From: Opisthocomus hoazin
Lineage: Eukaryota; Chordata; Aves; Opisthocomiformes; Opisthocomidae
Direction: 5' to 3'
Length of the DNA stretch: 64,000 nt
Assembly (NCBI RefSeq): GCF_030867145.1
Contig: NC_134429.1
Location: 18,771,115 to 18,835,114 of the forward strand
Both the position numbers and the translations under genes were made by a program. Shown piece after piece: positions 1 to 13,007 of the stretch (the stretch's first letter is position 1; every line of letters begins with the position of its first letter). Below the pieces are notes generated by a model, which did no database searches, was not told where the DNA came from, and was given only the letters and a program-made list of their open reading frames with translations.

Positions 1-400
1 AGGTTGGAAAGGAGCTCTGGAGGTCATCTGGTACAACCCCCCTGCTCGAGCAGGGCTACCCAGACCTGGCTGCCCAGGACTGTGTCCAGACAACTTTTGA
101 CTATCTCCAAGGATGGAGACTGCACAACATCCCTGGCCAACCTGCTCCAGTGCTCAGGCACCCCCACAGTAAAAATGTGTTTCCTGAGGTTCAAGCAGAT
201 CCTCCTGTGTTCCATTTTGTGCCCATTTCCTCCGGTCCTGCCACTGGGCACCACTGAAAAGAGCCTAGCTTGGTCCTCATTGCTGTTGCTTGACGTGCTG
301 GTAATGCTTTGTCTAATGCAGCCCAGGACACCAACAGCCTTCTTTGTCACAAGGGCTGCATTTGCACCATTCTGCCCAAGAAGTACTTGCACTCTGGCGG
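1..400 (-). mobile_element. CR1 LINE fragment (cut by window edge)
   Basis: The left edge starts inside the CR1 3' end ('AGGTTGGAAAGGAGCTCTGG'). Minus-strand translation shows degraded end-of-ORF2 residues (AALVTKKAVGVLGCIRQS; NLRKHIFTV), with frameshifts. It is an old, 5'-truncated copy running right to left. Confidence 0.85.
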
Positions 401-692
401 TGGTTCAGTTACCAATTGTACAGCTCCTACTCTACCCACAGACTTATCTTAAATCACAAGACTTCTAGGACTCAAGCATTCTGGCTAGTTTTTATACAGC
501 TTCTGAGATTGGAAGCTGTGTAGTTCAGTTTCAACCAATTACAGAGAATATACTTCTGTTTTCAATGAACATTGAATGTCCCATTTCCTCATGTGATTCC
601 AGAATTTGGAGTTCTGAGGAAAAGCCAGTATCTTAGGATAAAAGCCACGAGAGTTGTTAGCACTACAGTTCCACATCAGTTCTGCTTTGAAG

Positions 693-1026
693 ATCACAGA
701 ATCACAGAATGTACGGGGTTGGAAGGGACCTCTGTGGGTCACCCAGCCCAACCCCCTGCCCAAGCAGGGTCACCCAGAGCAGGCTGCACAGCACCGCGTC
801 CAGGCGGGTCTGGAATATCTCCAGAGAAGGAGACTCCACAGCCTCCCTGGGCAGCCTGGGCCAGGGCTCCGTCACCCTCAGAGGGAAGAAGTTCTTCCTC
901 ATGTTCAGCTGGAGCTTCCTCTGCTTCAGTTTGTGCCCGCTGCCCCTTGTGCTGTCGCTGGTCACCACTGAAGAGTTTGGCCCCATCCTCCTGACACCCA
1001 CCCTGCAGATATTTATAAGCATAAGC
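693..1026 (-). mobile_element. CR1 LINE fragment
   Basis: Two copies of the terminal octamer (ATCACAGA-ATCACAGA on the plus strand) begin the element, followed by GGGGTTGGAAGGGACCTCTG and the end of ORF2 (minus strand: [19 protein letters not shown]). It is 5'-truncated at about 1026. It closely resembles the copies at 35.97-36.70 kb, 42.55-42.96 kb and 45.40-45.67 kb. Confidence 0.92.
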
Positions 1027-4000
1027 ATATAATATGATAAAACTGTTTTGCCAGGCCTCGTGCACAATCTTTGTTTATTGCAGTATACTGCACAGGTTTT
1101 TGGTTTAAGTTTTAGGACTAAACCCCTCGTCTCTGTTCTTGGAAACATTTCACTTACCAGCTGAACACTGGGTATTCCCAGCTTTTAGCTAAAATGGCGT
1201 AAAACAGGTAGACTGTTTTCGCCTCTGTGTCAGGCCAACATAGAACAGAAATGCTGTGTTAGAAATGGAATGGACATGATCTCATTTTGTGACAACGGCA
1301 GTTCTTGAATTACTGTTATTTGCTTAGTAATGTGTGTTGTTATGTGTGAAATTGCAGGTCTACTGAGTCAATTAACTTCATTATGCCATGAAATATTGGC
1401 GAATTTGACAGTAAAAGGCTGATTTTATACATTGCCTTCTGTTGCCAAGAAGTTAGCTTGTGTGTCTGCTCAAACACAAGATGCAGCAAGGCTAAGGATG
1501 AGCAGACAGCAACTCTATCGGCAGCCATCTTTTGACCCACTCCATAGCTTAGCTGCAGTCTCTGAAAAATGGGGGAACCAACCTCTCTGTAATGGGGTAA
1601 CAGTTAACATCTTCAGAATATTTTGGAAGAGGAAAGTGTCACAGAAGCAGACACTGCTTGTTTTTGTGTGTGTTTCAGGAGGCACCCTGCGATTTTCCTC
1701 AAAGATATATGCGTCTGGTGGAACTGCTTTGTACACCTGCAACTCTTAAATTTCATTGGACAAGAATGTGACTTGGATAATACCTATGCAGGGGCAAAAG
1801 ATCCATGCTTTTATGTGTCACAGATCCTGAGATGTCCAAGATAGCAGTTGGATGTGCTGACTGTAACCACAGGTTGGGAGGGATGCAGCAAGGACGCTGT
1901 ATTGGTTTCCCCTCCTACCATGCAAAAGCCAGACAGAACACTGAAGGTGTACTCAGGCGGGTTTAACCTCTACACTGGCACCCCATCTATGCAGCTTTAG
2001 AGATATGGCAGCATGAACTCCAGTCCCATTCCTGGAGCACAAACACATTATATTTGTCCCTGTTTGAGTTATAGAGGCCACAGCTTTTGATTCAGTTTAC
2101 AACTTCCATAAAAATTTTGTCAGATGAGATTCTCAGGAGCCGTAAAGTAGCATAATCCCAGTGACTCCAGCAACCCTACACACAGCTGGGCTGTTCTAAA
2201 CCTAAGTAAGTTCTCTGGGTGAAATATTTCCTAAAACAGGCTGACGTGAGACCTAGGTTTCCCCAGGTCAGCTGCTCTCCCCTTTTTCTTGACACCTCAC
2301 CCTCTCCCCGCATTGCCTCCCTGCCTCCCAGACAAAATGACATAGTGTGTGTTGATCTTCCGTAGCTCTCTCAAAGAACCAGTTATAAAGGACCCATAGA
2401 CTGCCAAGAATAATCTAACAGGAAAGCATAGTCTGCTGGGATTGGATATGCCACCCATGCCACCCATGTTGCGACGAGGGGAGCCAGGGGAGGTAAGGAG
2501 AGAGTAACACCAAAGGTTGTGCAGAGGCTCAAAGCAGCATTGCAGCTCAGGATTGACAAAGGATTGTCCTGGGAAACAGGACAACAGCTCTTGGTCTCTT
2601 CCACTCAACAGGACAACGTGTGTAAAGTTCCCTCAGAGTAAGACCACAGCGTGTGACCACAACATCCCCAGCAACTTGCTCACCTCCTGTGACAGGTCAG
2701 CAGGATGACGTCTCTGCATTAACTTCATCGCCAAACACCATTCCATTCCTTGGCTACACTTCTTCTGCAGGGCAGGGACTGGGTGCAAGTACTACATGGA
2801 AGTTGACTCTGTGGGGACCCAAATTCACACTTCAGGAGGATGCAGGTTCTTTGAAAGCAATAGGTTCATACCTGCTTACCCCACTGACATCCAGAAAACA
2901 CAGGAGAGTGGTAAGAGGACCTTGGAGCTCATCCTGTTGCTACAACTCCCCGTCCATCTAGATGCAGTCCGCTGGGTAGCTGTTCTCCCGCGTTCGCACA
3001 GAGATCAACGTAGACTACTTCTACAGATGCAACACTGCTCCAGGTTTGCTATGCATAGACCTTTATTAGTGGCAAGAAGACCAGGCTGAACAGCACTTCA
3101 AGACCCTTCTAGACTGTTTCCTTCCCCGAGGGCAGACTTAACACCATCAGACCCAAATCAAAAGTGCCACATTCTGGATTTCAAGAGTAATTTTGTAAAT
3201 CTGTGATGAAAGCAGGGTTTGCCCACTCACATGTGCGGTCACTGCCCCATGACCAGACTCCCCTCTCAATGGCCTGCAGGGAGGCTCCTGTCAGAAAGGG
3301 AGTCAAAGAGCTCACCCAGAAAACACACATAAGGGAAGCTGGCTTCCACCCAGCCAGGCTGCTTCCCTTGTATCTCCCCCATCAGAAGACAAGGATGAGG
3401 CCTCTGGTGTGTGAAGCATGAAGAATACTGTGCAAGGTGAGGCAGGGATTGCATCCATGATAACAGAGAGGGGGAAAGCCCTTTCCCCCCTGCTGCCTGC
3501 CTTCCCTTTCACCAGCTTTGGCAAGCTCTACAGAGCCAGCTCTGACTGAAGCTCCAACCGAAGCAGAAAGAAACACAACTCAAGCACTTTTCCAAGCTGC
3601 AACATGCAAATAAACACATTAGCCATCTTCTCAGCAACCACAGAGCATCTTCCCAAAAGCAACACAGCAAGCCACTTATTAGAGATTTAAGGAGCTGTGG
3701 AAAAATAACACTATTCATTCTCAGCTACTTATGCTCCGTCCTTACTGAAGTCATAACTCAGGCCACCACAGAACCACACAGGCAGCGTGCAAACTCATGG
3801 GCAAAGGCACAAGCTCACTTCAGCACACAAACTCCCAAACAGGATTTGCTGGCTCATAGCTTTGCCTCTGACCTGGTTTGACTCCAGCCTCAGCTGCGTT
3901 AGCCCTAAATCCAAATTGGACCAAGCTTATGAAAGCTGGAAATCACTACCAGAAGAATGCTAGGAAGAGTTCTCCCTTCTAGCAGCTGACTAGCTATATA

Positions 4001-5238
4001 CTTCATCTTTATAAGAACTGTAGATACTTCTCTGCTACATGCAGAATGGCAATCATAAGCACCACTTCTAGATGGAAGAAAGGTATCTGTTCTTGCTTTC
4101 TTTGAGACACCATCAGACCATACCGACCTCCACAATTACACTTCCCAATGACAAGCCTTCTGTTATCAGACAGGGCACTCCAAGTTTCAAACACCATTCT
4201 CACGTCGACAAGCAACAGTGCCTAGAGGTCTCGGTTTTGGACCTGGACTCTGCAGTACTGAAGGCTGGATGCCATTACGAGATGGAAGGTGGAGCTCCAC
4301 AGTCAGTTAGCTGCCACCAGACACTACCCAGAGCTGCATATGCTACAGCAGCCAGTGTTAATCAGAAAATGTTACCATTTCTCTGTGCCTGCCATTCAGT
4401 AAATCCAGATGCAAGTAAATATTAGGAAACATGATCACACCCCACAAAGCTGTTTTCTACCCAAGGAGGGATGAAGACAGACACGTATCAGTGTATGTGT
4501 AATGTTTTCCAAAAAAGTCTTCTAGAATTTCTTTTTAACTGTTTGATAAAGTTCACCAAACACTTCTTTCTCCCACTTTATTTGCTGTTTCACACTTTTT
4601 TGCTTGGTATCACAAGAAAAGCTGATGCTCACAAAGTGCAGAAAGGTTATATTTATCACATTTTCTTTTCCTCACAATTTAACTTGGAAATGTCTAATGA
4701 GCTTCAGAAAGAGATTCAAGATTTTCTGGCTCTTATGCCAACCAGATCTGGAACCGAGGGGAGGATTCCTGCTATTCCATTGAAGATTCATACTTCACAT
4801 GGTTCAGAAGGAACTGACTGAAGCTGGTTGCATTTACACCTCAAAACTCAACAAGCATTGCTTCCTACCCTGCTTGTTTCAAAGAGCAGTAACAATATAA
4901 CATGAATATCAACTATTTACGTTCTGCAGAAGGTCTGCCAAAGAAAACTTGTATAAAACCACAAGTTTGTTCAAAATTTGGTCATATTCCATCTGTTCTG
5001 TTTGCAAAGCTGAGAGCACCTGTAGGCTAGTGAAGGGCTGTACTAATACAGCTATACTATTCATAAAGAGCTGCTACAGACACATCTTCACATGCCTCAT
5101 GATTAACCTTTCTTAGTCCTGTACTAATTAGATCCAGAAAGCACTCACAAAGGCTCAGTTGCTTCCCTGAAGACACTTTCATAGATAGGACTGGGAGCTA
5201 GGAATAGCATGCATCACTCATTTGTCTTTCATAACTGG

Positions 5239-5269
5239 GAAAAAACAAAACAAAACAAACAAAAAAACC
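5239..5269. repeat. A-rich (CAAAA)n-like tract
   Basis: AAAAAACAAAACAAAACAAA followed by CAAAAAAACCC. Low-complexity, no further signal. Confidence 0.8.
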
Positions 5270-6421
5270 CAACCCATTGGTGTTTATCAAGAAGAAATTA
5301 TCTGTTTGTCTGGGATTTAGCTGCAAGCATCTCAAAATCTGATCAAGACCTGCTCTGCACTTTTCAAGACATCAGCTGTTACTAAGACCTCACAGAAATC
5401 TCAGGAGAAAAGGAGCCTGTACAGGTCTCAGGCATGGTGAGAAGTCTGATAGCACCCAGAAGAAATGGAGCTGGACTTTGGTTGATATCAGAGCTGGGAA
5501 AATAATGGCCCAAACCTTTGTCCCATTCTTAATGACTGGGACCAGTTCATCCTTTATATGTCCTTTCTCCTCCATGATATGAAACCGTTTCTCCAGAAAA
5601 GACAATCATGTCTTTAAAAGCCTGTTACTAACACATCAACTTCCAAAGGAAGAACAGTCCCTGCCACAGGCCCCACATGTTCACCATGTCCACGGCTGTT
5701 GGAGGCTTCTCTTGTTCATTTCAGAAAGAAACCCAGCACACGATAAATCCGCGGCTGCCACTGCGTGGTAAAAGCCACCCCTGCCACCCGCCTCGCTTTT
5801 GGCTAACACAAGCAAGAGAACCAAAATGCCATCAGAACCTGAAGGATGGGGCCGTGGTGGGTGAACTCTCGTGTTCAGAACAAACACCGCAGCGCTCCAG
5901 GCAGGAAAGGTCTGTTCTGCCTGGGCGAAAAGAAGACCCCACTCTCAGCTCAATATTTAAACCAAGAGCCGGATAAATACAGAAAACTTTTTTTATTTTT
6001 TATTTTAAAAACCAGTGGTCTACTTTGTGGCAGTTCACAACTCCAGCATAGCGTTACCAAGAAAAAATGACAACCCTCTGTCCCATGTGACAGACAGAGA
6101 CTGCCATCAGCTGCCCTGATCCACTGGGTTCTGCTGCAGACACAACAATAGCTAGTGTTGTTTCAGAGCTTCTAACAAAAGAAAATGAAGTTTTCTCCTT
6201 TGTTTGCATTAATTATGCACTACAATTCCCAGACAATCAACCCTTCCCTAGCTTCCTTGAAGGTTCCACCCTGCAGGATGATGAGCCCTGAGCCCATAAA
6301 GCACCTGGACATGTAGTTGGACCTAAGCACAGAGAAGACTTGCTGTGCTCCAAGGGCTGAGTCTCGGCTGTGGCCAGGGTTTTCAGCTCCTGTACTGTAT
6401 ACCTCCTAGCATTAGGCTTTC

Positions 6422-6441
6422 TTTTTTTTTTTTTTTTTTTT
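6422..6441. repeat. Poly(T) tract, 20 nt
   Basis: An uninterrupted run of T, the longest A/T homopolymer in the window. No retroposed gene or target-site duplication was recognised next to it. Confidence 0.9.
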
Positions 6442-7947
6442 GCTATGAAAGGAGCTCTAGGAACGCAAGACATTTTTCTATACTTTGGATCTTTGAATAC
6501 AAAACAAATCAAAGGCTTCCAAGCATAGCCAGATACTTTATTTTATAAACCAACATATTACCAAAATTTGGGTTCTTCAGCAGTAAGCACTTGCTGAGAT
6601 TCATGACTATCTCAGAGTTCAGAACATTGGTTAAAAGGAGCCAAAAACAGCACAAAAAACTGTGAAAATAACCCACTAAGCAAAAGATTTTGCCTGCATG
6701 GGGTGTCAGCACTGCTGTTGGAAAGTAGAAGGTAGAACACATAGACGGACCTGAGACGGGTTCCTCCTAACCTTACCAAGCAATGATGACAGCAGAGCTA
6801 GCCAGTACAGAGCACAGCCATGGACTTTGTACCAAAGCCATGGACCATGTATGGAGGCCACAGACTATACACACAACACATTTCCTACTATCGCCCATCA
6901 CTGCATTTGCCCATTTTCCCCATTACATTTGTTTCCAGGCCTTCTATTCCTCCTCCCAGTCCAACTTCTCAGTGCAACTGCTCAGCCAGGGCATCTGAGT
7001 GCAGAGCGCTCCCTTTGCATTGTCCAGGCTTGCAAGATGTGGGTGGATTCCTCACCAGATTTGTTTAGCAAGATCCACTGACCTGTCTCCTTTGCCAGTC
7101 ATGAAATATTGCTGAAAAATGAAAGCTGTGACACACTCCTTCCACAACTTGGAGGAGAAGGCCAAGTGAGCCCTTTCCAAAAACATTGCAGGGCTAGCGA
7201 CTGGCTCTCTTCTCACAGATCTAAAAACCTCACATCCCAGCAAATAATTTTCCTTGAAGAAATCCCAATCAAGGCCATTAACACAGAACACGCATTGCAT
7301 TGAATGGGGGAAATGTCAGCTGAAGAACTCAGACTGAACATGAAGTTAACTAAGCGCTTGTCACTGCGTGGGCTGGAAAGCATCAGAACTGCCCCGCGGG
7401 ATCCAGAAGCCCTAAAATGCTGCTCCCTAGATCTGACAGTCCCTCCGCTCGAGTGACAGCCTGTTTCTGAAGCGGAAGGTGAAACATATACCCAGCATGT
7501 TGTAATCAGGAATGTCTAGAAGGTGGTTACAGCATCTAGCAGAACAAAAGCAGAAAAGCCTTGTGTGGTCAGTCGATAATATGAGAAGAGATCTGAGCTG
7601 AAATTAACCTTACAGTTCAGTTAGGGTTGATACCGATTACAGAATCCACAACCATGGGCCAAAAATCAAACCACCAGCTTTACAGAAGTTAACTCACATC
7701 ACCAGAACAAAAACACGTATCAAAGAATTGTACGGTAATGGCCTTAAACACTGTAGCCTGCAGTTCTGTCTCCTCTGCATATGTGGCTGTCCCATTAAAG
7801 TACTATATGCTTCCCAAAAGCTGTAAGAAAGAGCTTTCAAATCAAAGAGGTGGAAAGCTACTTAGCTGTGACTTATTTCTTGCTGCAAAATAGTACACAG
7901 CATAGAAAATCAGGCACATGTTGAGCTGAGTTCTGTATAGACCTGCT

Positions 7948-8007
7948 TTGTGTGTGGGCTGGACCAACAAACTCCAGAGTTCCTTCCAACCTATACCATT
8001 CTGTGAT
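7948..8007 (+). mobile_element. Short CR1 3'-end fragment
   Basis: The stretch reads GGGCTGGACCAACAAACTCC then AGAGTTCCTTCCAACCTATA and CATTCTGTGAT. This matches the CR1 3' terminus in plus orientation, but diverged. Confidence 0.75.
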
Positions 8008-9925
8008 CTTACAATAGTCCTGTCTGTTGGAGACAATGGTCTACAACGTGCCACGACCAGCACAAGTTCCACAACTCATCCCTTTTAATTAGGCAAGGAA
8101 TGAGAGAGCAAGGCTTCGGCAGATAAGCCACAAATTCCGTTGCAGCAGACTGGCAGTCAGGACCTGGATAAACCTGAAGCAGGGAGCTGGTTTGTAGGCC
8201 TGTCAACCTGACTAGTAACCCCCAGAGAAAAGAAGTACCTATGAGGAAATATTTATTTTAGTGCACATTCCTGACTATCAGATTTCTGGCAGTTTGACTT
8301 CAGCAAGTATCTCTGCACTCTCTTAAGCTTATTTCACTGGGAATCACAGCTGGCCCCAGGCAGCCTCCAAGGAATCAACTCTCTCTCTGTCATCTTCTCA
8401 TGTCACCCCAATGGCATCTGACATCCCAGGCAAACTTTCCAGCTCAGTGTTGCTCACACAGATACTATCGGTCTGAATTTACACACATATTTTTGTGTGG
8501 ATTCACTTTAATTTGCACATGCCTGCATGACAGAGGTCTTTTGGAGTAGATCTTAGCTTTGCACTGGGCTGGGATTTGCACGTGATAGATTTAATTTCCC
8601 TTTTATTGATACTGACTTCAACTTGATAAATTCAGAAGAGTTATTCTTAGCATGACTGAGTGTCAGAAGCCAACCAGACATGAAAGATTTAAATGGAGCA
8701 AGCAGGAATAAGAGGAGCCTCACTGGGACACTTTCTGGGAGCGACAATGGATTTCACAGATTTTTTTTCTCTATTAGTCTTCTATCTTTGGACATTTTTA
8801 GAACTTCTCTGAAGTGAGGTACCTTCAGCCACAGATTTTTGTTCTAATTTTTCTTAAGACCTTCACACTGGAGGCCTGAATTCTGCAAATGTTCTTCCTG
8901 AGGTATTTTACAGATGGAATGAAAGGAGAAATACTGGATGTGTTGCAGGAAGCCTTCTAGATTTCACAAGCTTTCTGGTTTACTTTTGCAGACACATACA
9001 GCTCAGGTCAGAAAACTCTCCAGATTTTGGGGAGCTTCTCCAAACCCCAAGCTCTAAACACATTCATTTGTCTGCAGGTGGTCTGAGGAAAGAACTGCCC
9101 TTCTCTTGAGCTCAAATTGTTTGTCTGGGGAAGTCTCAAACAGCTGTAAGGAAATGCCAGGGAGTTAGATCCAAGAGTCTGCAGAGTGATAAAAGCAGAT
9201 AGACCTAGACCTCAAAGGGACCAGCTTTCCTTTACAGAAGCGCCAGTGCTGGCCTAAGCAGCTTGTTTCATGCGCAGCGAGTTGGCTGGCACTGCACAGA
9301 CCTTCCCAAATTATTTAACTCACTTTTCCACAGCCAAACAGGCTTTGGACAGGTGCTTAATAGCTGAGCAGGGCCAATTAAAACCTCCCTTGCAAAATCT
9401 GACCAAGGCCAATTAAAAAGATACGTTAATGATTGTCCCTCTGGGGCCCTGGCAGAGCCTATGGATGAATCCTCCCGGTACCCTATGCTGTGCTGGAAGC
9501 TGGAGAAGCTGCTTGAGTACTCCCCAGGCACTGAGAGAAGACAACTTGGCAGGAGGGATACTCTGAGGTGACCATAAGTTTGCCTTTCTTCCCCAAGGTG
9601 AAGCTGGATCGATCACCCACCTTATTTGCAAGGATGCACCCCGTCTGCTCAAACAAACTGAGAAGAAAAGCACGGGCAACAACAAAGCGTGAGCTGGTTA
9701 AAGGCACATGAATAAGGCTGCCAGCTGCAGATTGCTTGTGCTCTGCTGGCGGGCACCCAGTGTGATGGGGCTTACCCCCAGTCAGACCTGGTCATGCCAA
9801 AAGGCTGGGCAGGCAGGCAGACTCTGTTTTCTTAACATAGTCTGAATGGGAATAGTTAAGTGACGGTGTAGAGATTGATACGTAATCGAGCGAAGACAAA
9901 ACTTGCAATCATCACTTACCACCTG
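8008..9925. other. No gene recognised
   Basis: Unique sequence between two CR1 fragments. No open frame with recognisable product, no repeat. Confidence 0.6.
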
Positions 9926-10186
9926 AGCGATGCTGAAGGGGCAATGGGCACAAACTGAAGCAGAAAAGTTCCATCCGAACATGAGGAAGAACGTCCCTCT
10001 GAGGGTGATGGAGCCCTGGAACAGGCTGCCCAGGGAGGTTGTGGAGTCTCCTTCTCTGGAGATATTCCAGACCCGCCTGGACAAGGTCCTGTGCAGCCTG
10101 CTGTAGGTGACCCTGCTTCGGCAGGAGGGTTGGACTAGATGACCACAGGGGTCCCTTCCAACCCCTACTATTCTGTGATTCTGTGA
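9926..10186 (+). mobile_element. CR1 LINE fragment
   Basis: Plus-orientation copy of the ORF2 C-terminal region (GGGCAATGGGCACAAACTGA onwards) and the short 3' UTR. It ends in two octamer repeats, CTATTCTGTGATTCTGTGA. An in-frame stop and one indel interrupt the former reading frame. Confidence 0.92.
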
Positions 10187-12580
10187 ACGTGTCACCTCTC
10201 CGTTTCACTCTTCATGGTAAGAGGTTCTCAAGGCAGTGACTGGCTATACTAAAGGCCTCATCTGAGGACACTCTTGTAAGATTAAACATGCAGAGCGGCA
10301 GGTATGGACACCTGTTTTCCCCAGATGAAAAGCCAAAGTAGATAGCTTAGAGGCTGACCTGCAGAGACCCAACACCAAAACCATCGTAAAGTCTGGAGCC
10401 TTTCTTTCCTCAGCTTCAGATCCACCCAAACTGCTGAGACATCAAGGCTGCAGGAATGAGGTAGGAGAGCCAAATTTTCATTGCCCTGCTTAGTGCCGAT
10501 CTGTACACAGGCTTTGATAAAGGCTGGCAAACACCCTAACATTCTGCCTGCTGACCTTTTAAAACCATATGATGTTTCCTGTTAAAGACTGCCATAAGGA
10601 AGTTCGTATTAACTACAGCAATCACGCACCCAGAACCGTACTGCAAGTCAATGCCCCAGGGAGGTGAAAGGCACAGTGGAGGAATTCAAATCACTTTCAG
10701 AAGAATTCTTTCAGGCTGTTTGGTCTGTAGAAACACACCAGTTGTATTCAGAGCGGTTTCTTAGATGAAACGGTCACTTCCTAGCCTGCTGTGAGCCTAT
10801 TTCAACCGATTGCCAGGGCAGGATAAAGCACGTGAAGATAACATAACTTCTTCAGAAGCCAAGGGCCACCTGTGAAACACTGAAACCACGTACTGTCCTT
10901 TATTAGCCCTATCTGAACCTGGACTATTGCAAGCAGAAGTCACAAGGCAGGGTTTCTTCTGAAGGCTTACTCCAAGGATTTCTCTCAAAAGCTTAAACAG
11001 GGGAGAAATGTGAGCAAAGTGATAAAAATTAAAGAAGGTTGTGTTTGTTTCTCCAGTAAGTTAAGCAAAGGATAGGGAGGCACTGCCAGACCACACAGTT
11101 CTGTTATTCAAGGTTTGTTTTTTTTTTTTTTTATTATAAAAGGGAGACAACTTAGTTTTTGTTTCTTTGGTTCATAAATACAGCACGTGTGTGGTCTCCG
11201 GAGAAACACACCAGCCTGGGCTTTCCTACCCCTAGCCTCTTCCCAACCATTTTAAAGCACTGCTAATACCTGGTGGTAATGTCATCAGTGTGTTTGTGCG
11301 GGCAAGGAGAATACTTCACATGGAATGACAGCAGGGCCTCTCTCCTGAAGGGACAGCTGCCCAGCCTCTCTTTTCTGTTATTGCCAGCGTATTTCTTTGT
11401 GCCAGTGGGTTGGTGCCTGCGGTTAGATTTGAAGATGGCAATACTCGCTTTGGAAGGTCCAATGCCCTGCCGGTGAGACCCGCAGAGTTGTCGTCTGCGG
11501 TAATGCCAGCGCTTGCCCTGGCAACTGATCCTGTCTGCTGGATGATGGGAACCATTAAAATAGAGCTTTTACTTTCTTACAGGCCTGGAAGGAGGATATT
11601 GCTTTGGTTGCCTTCGCACAACAGAGCAAGGATAGACCTTTTGCAACAGCCATCATCCTGTGACAGAAAGTCCACGCTCAGGACAGCCTGAAGTGAAGAA
11701 CTAAGGCCCAGATGCTAAAAAAAATTCAAGGCGCTGAGCGCCAGTCAATATCACTGCAGTCTCCCATTCATTTCAGTCTTAAAAGAGACTCAAAACCTTT
11801 CAGACAAGGCACGGATGCGTCTCACACAAGGCTACATCTAGGTAGCTGTTACTTGTACAATACACACTACTGTTGAGGCACAACAGAAACGGGCAAGTGT
11901 AGAATTTCAGGCTTACCGTTGGATTTCCTGCCTTTGCCTGGAACAAAATTATGTCTGCGTCATTCAGTATATGGGAATTTCCTCTCTTAGATTATAGAAA
12001 TGTTATTTAAAGAGGTACTGAATAGATTTCAAAACATATTTTAAATTTGGGAAGGAATGTTTGCTATCAATTTATTCAAAATGTTACATTTATTGGTCAT
12101 GTTTGGGTTAAAGATGTTTGTCTCAGTTACAAGTCCTTACTATTCTAATATTTCTACAGCTCTTTTTTGCCATGTTACTATATTAAAATTGTATATCAAT
12201 AGATAACAAATACATAGTATATTGTTATCAAACATAAATGCTCAGATACTGACAGAATAGAAATACTGATATTAACATGGTTGTTTATATTCCTCAGTAC
12301 GTAATCAGCTATCCTGGAGAATTCCCCCAGACTAGACACAGGATCGTCGTGAGTGCGCGTAACTCTGGCCAGCCACCCCCTCGCTCGGTGCCTGGCTGCC
12401 CCGCAAACCAGCTTGGTGCGAGGCTGGGGACTAAGCCATGCTGTCTACACAGCGGGTGCAGGATGAAGGCGAGAGCTGAGAGCAGCTGGCTCACCCTTCT
12501 CACCCGGGTTCGTGCCTGCTGTGCTGCGATGAGACTGTACGGCTCAGACTCCCTGCCTCCACAAAGAAAGGATAAAGGAC
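10187..12580. other. No gene recognised
   Basis: Unique sequence holding one poly(T) tract (11.12 kb) and an AT-rich stretch at about 11.98-12.27 kb. Nothing coding is supported. Confidence 0.6.
11118..11132. repeat. Poly(T) tract
   Basis: A run of 15 T followed by ATTATAAA. No associated element recognised. Confidence 0.85.
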
Positions 12581-13007
12581 AGAGTCATGGAATGGTCTGG
12601 GTTGGAAAGGAGCTTAAAGCTCATCCAGTTCCAACCCTCCTGCCATGGGCAAGGACACCTTCCACCAGACCAGGTTGCTCAAAGCCCCCTCCAGCCTGGC
12701 CTTGAACATAGTCAGGGAGAAGACAGCCACAGCTGCTCTAGGCAACCTCTGCCAGGGCCTCACCACTCTCAGAGTCAAGAATTTCTTCATTACAGCTAAT
12801 CTAAATCTCCCCTCTTTCAGTTTAAAGCCATTACCCCTTGTTCTATCACTCCACGCCCTTGTAAGAAGTCCCTCAATTTCTTGTTGGCCCCTTCAGGCAC
12901 TGGCAGGCTGCTCTGAGGTCTCCCTGGAGCCTTCTCCTCTCCAGGCTCAACAGCCCCAACACTCTCAGCCTTTCCTCACAGGAGAGGTGTTCCAGCCCTC
13001 TAAAACC
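12581..13007 (-). mobile_element. CR1 LINE fragment, older subfamily
   Basis: Begins TCATGGAATGGTCTGGGTTG and continues AAGGAGCTTAAAGCTCATCC. This is the CR1 type whose 3' UTR reads 'ctTAAAGctCAT' rather than 'CCTCTGTGGGTCAC'. It extends into the Cys/Arg-rich end of ORF2 read on the minus strand. Many substitutions suggest greater age. Confidence 0.88.

Larger units (their letters stand above)
1027..7947. other. No gene recognised
   Basis: Unique, AT-leaning sequence with short random open frames on both strands. Apart from the A-rich tract at 5.24 kb and the T20 run at 6.42 kb I see no coding, RNA or mobile feature. Confidence 0.6.
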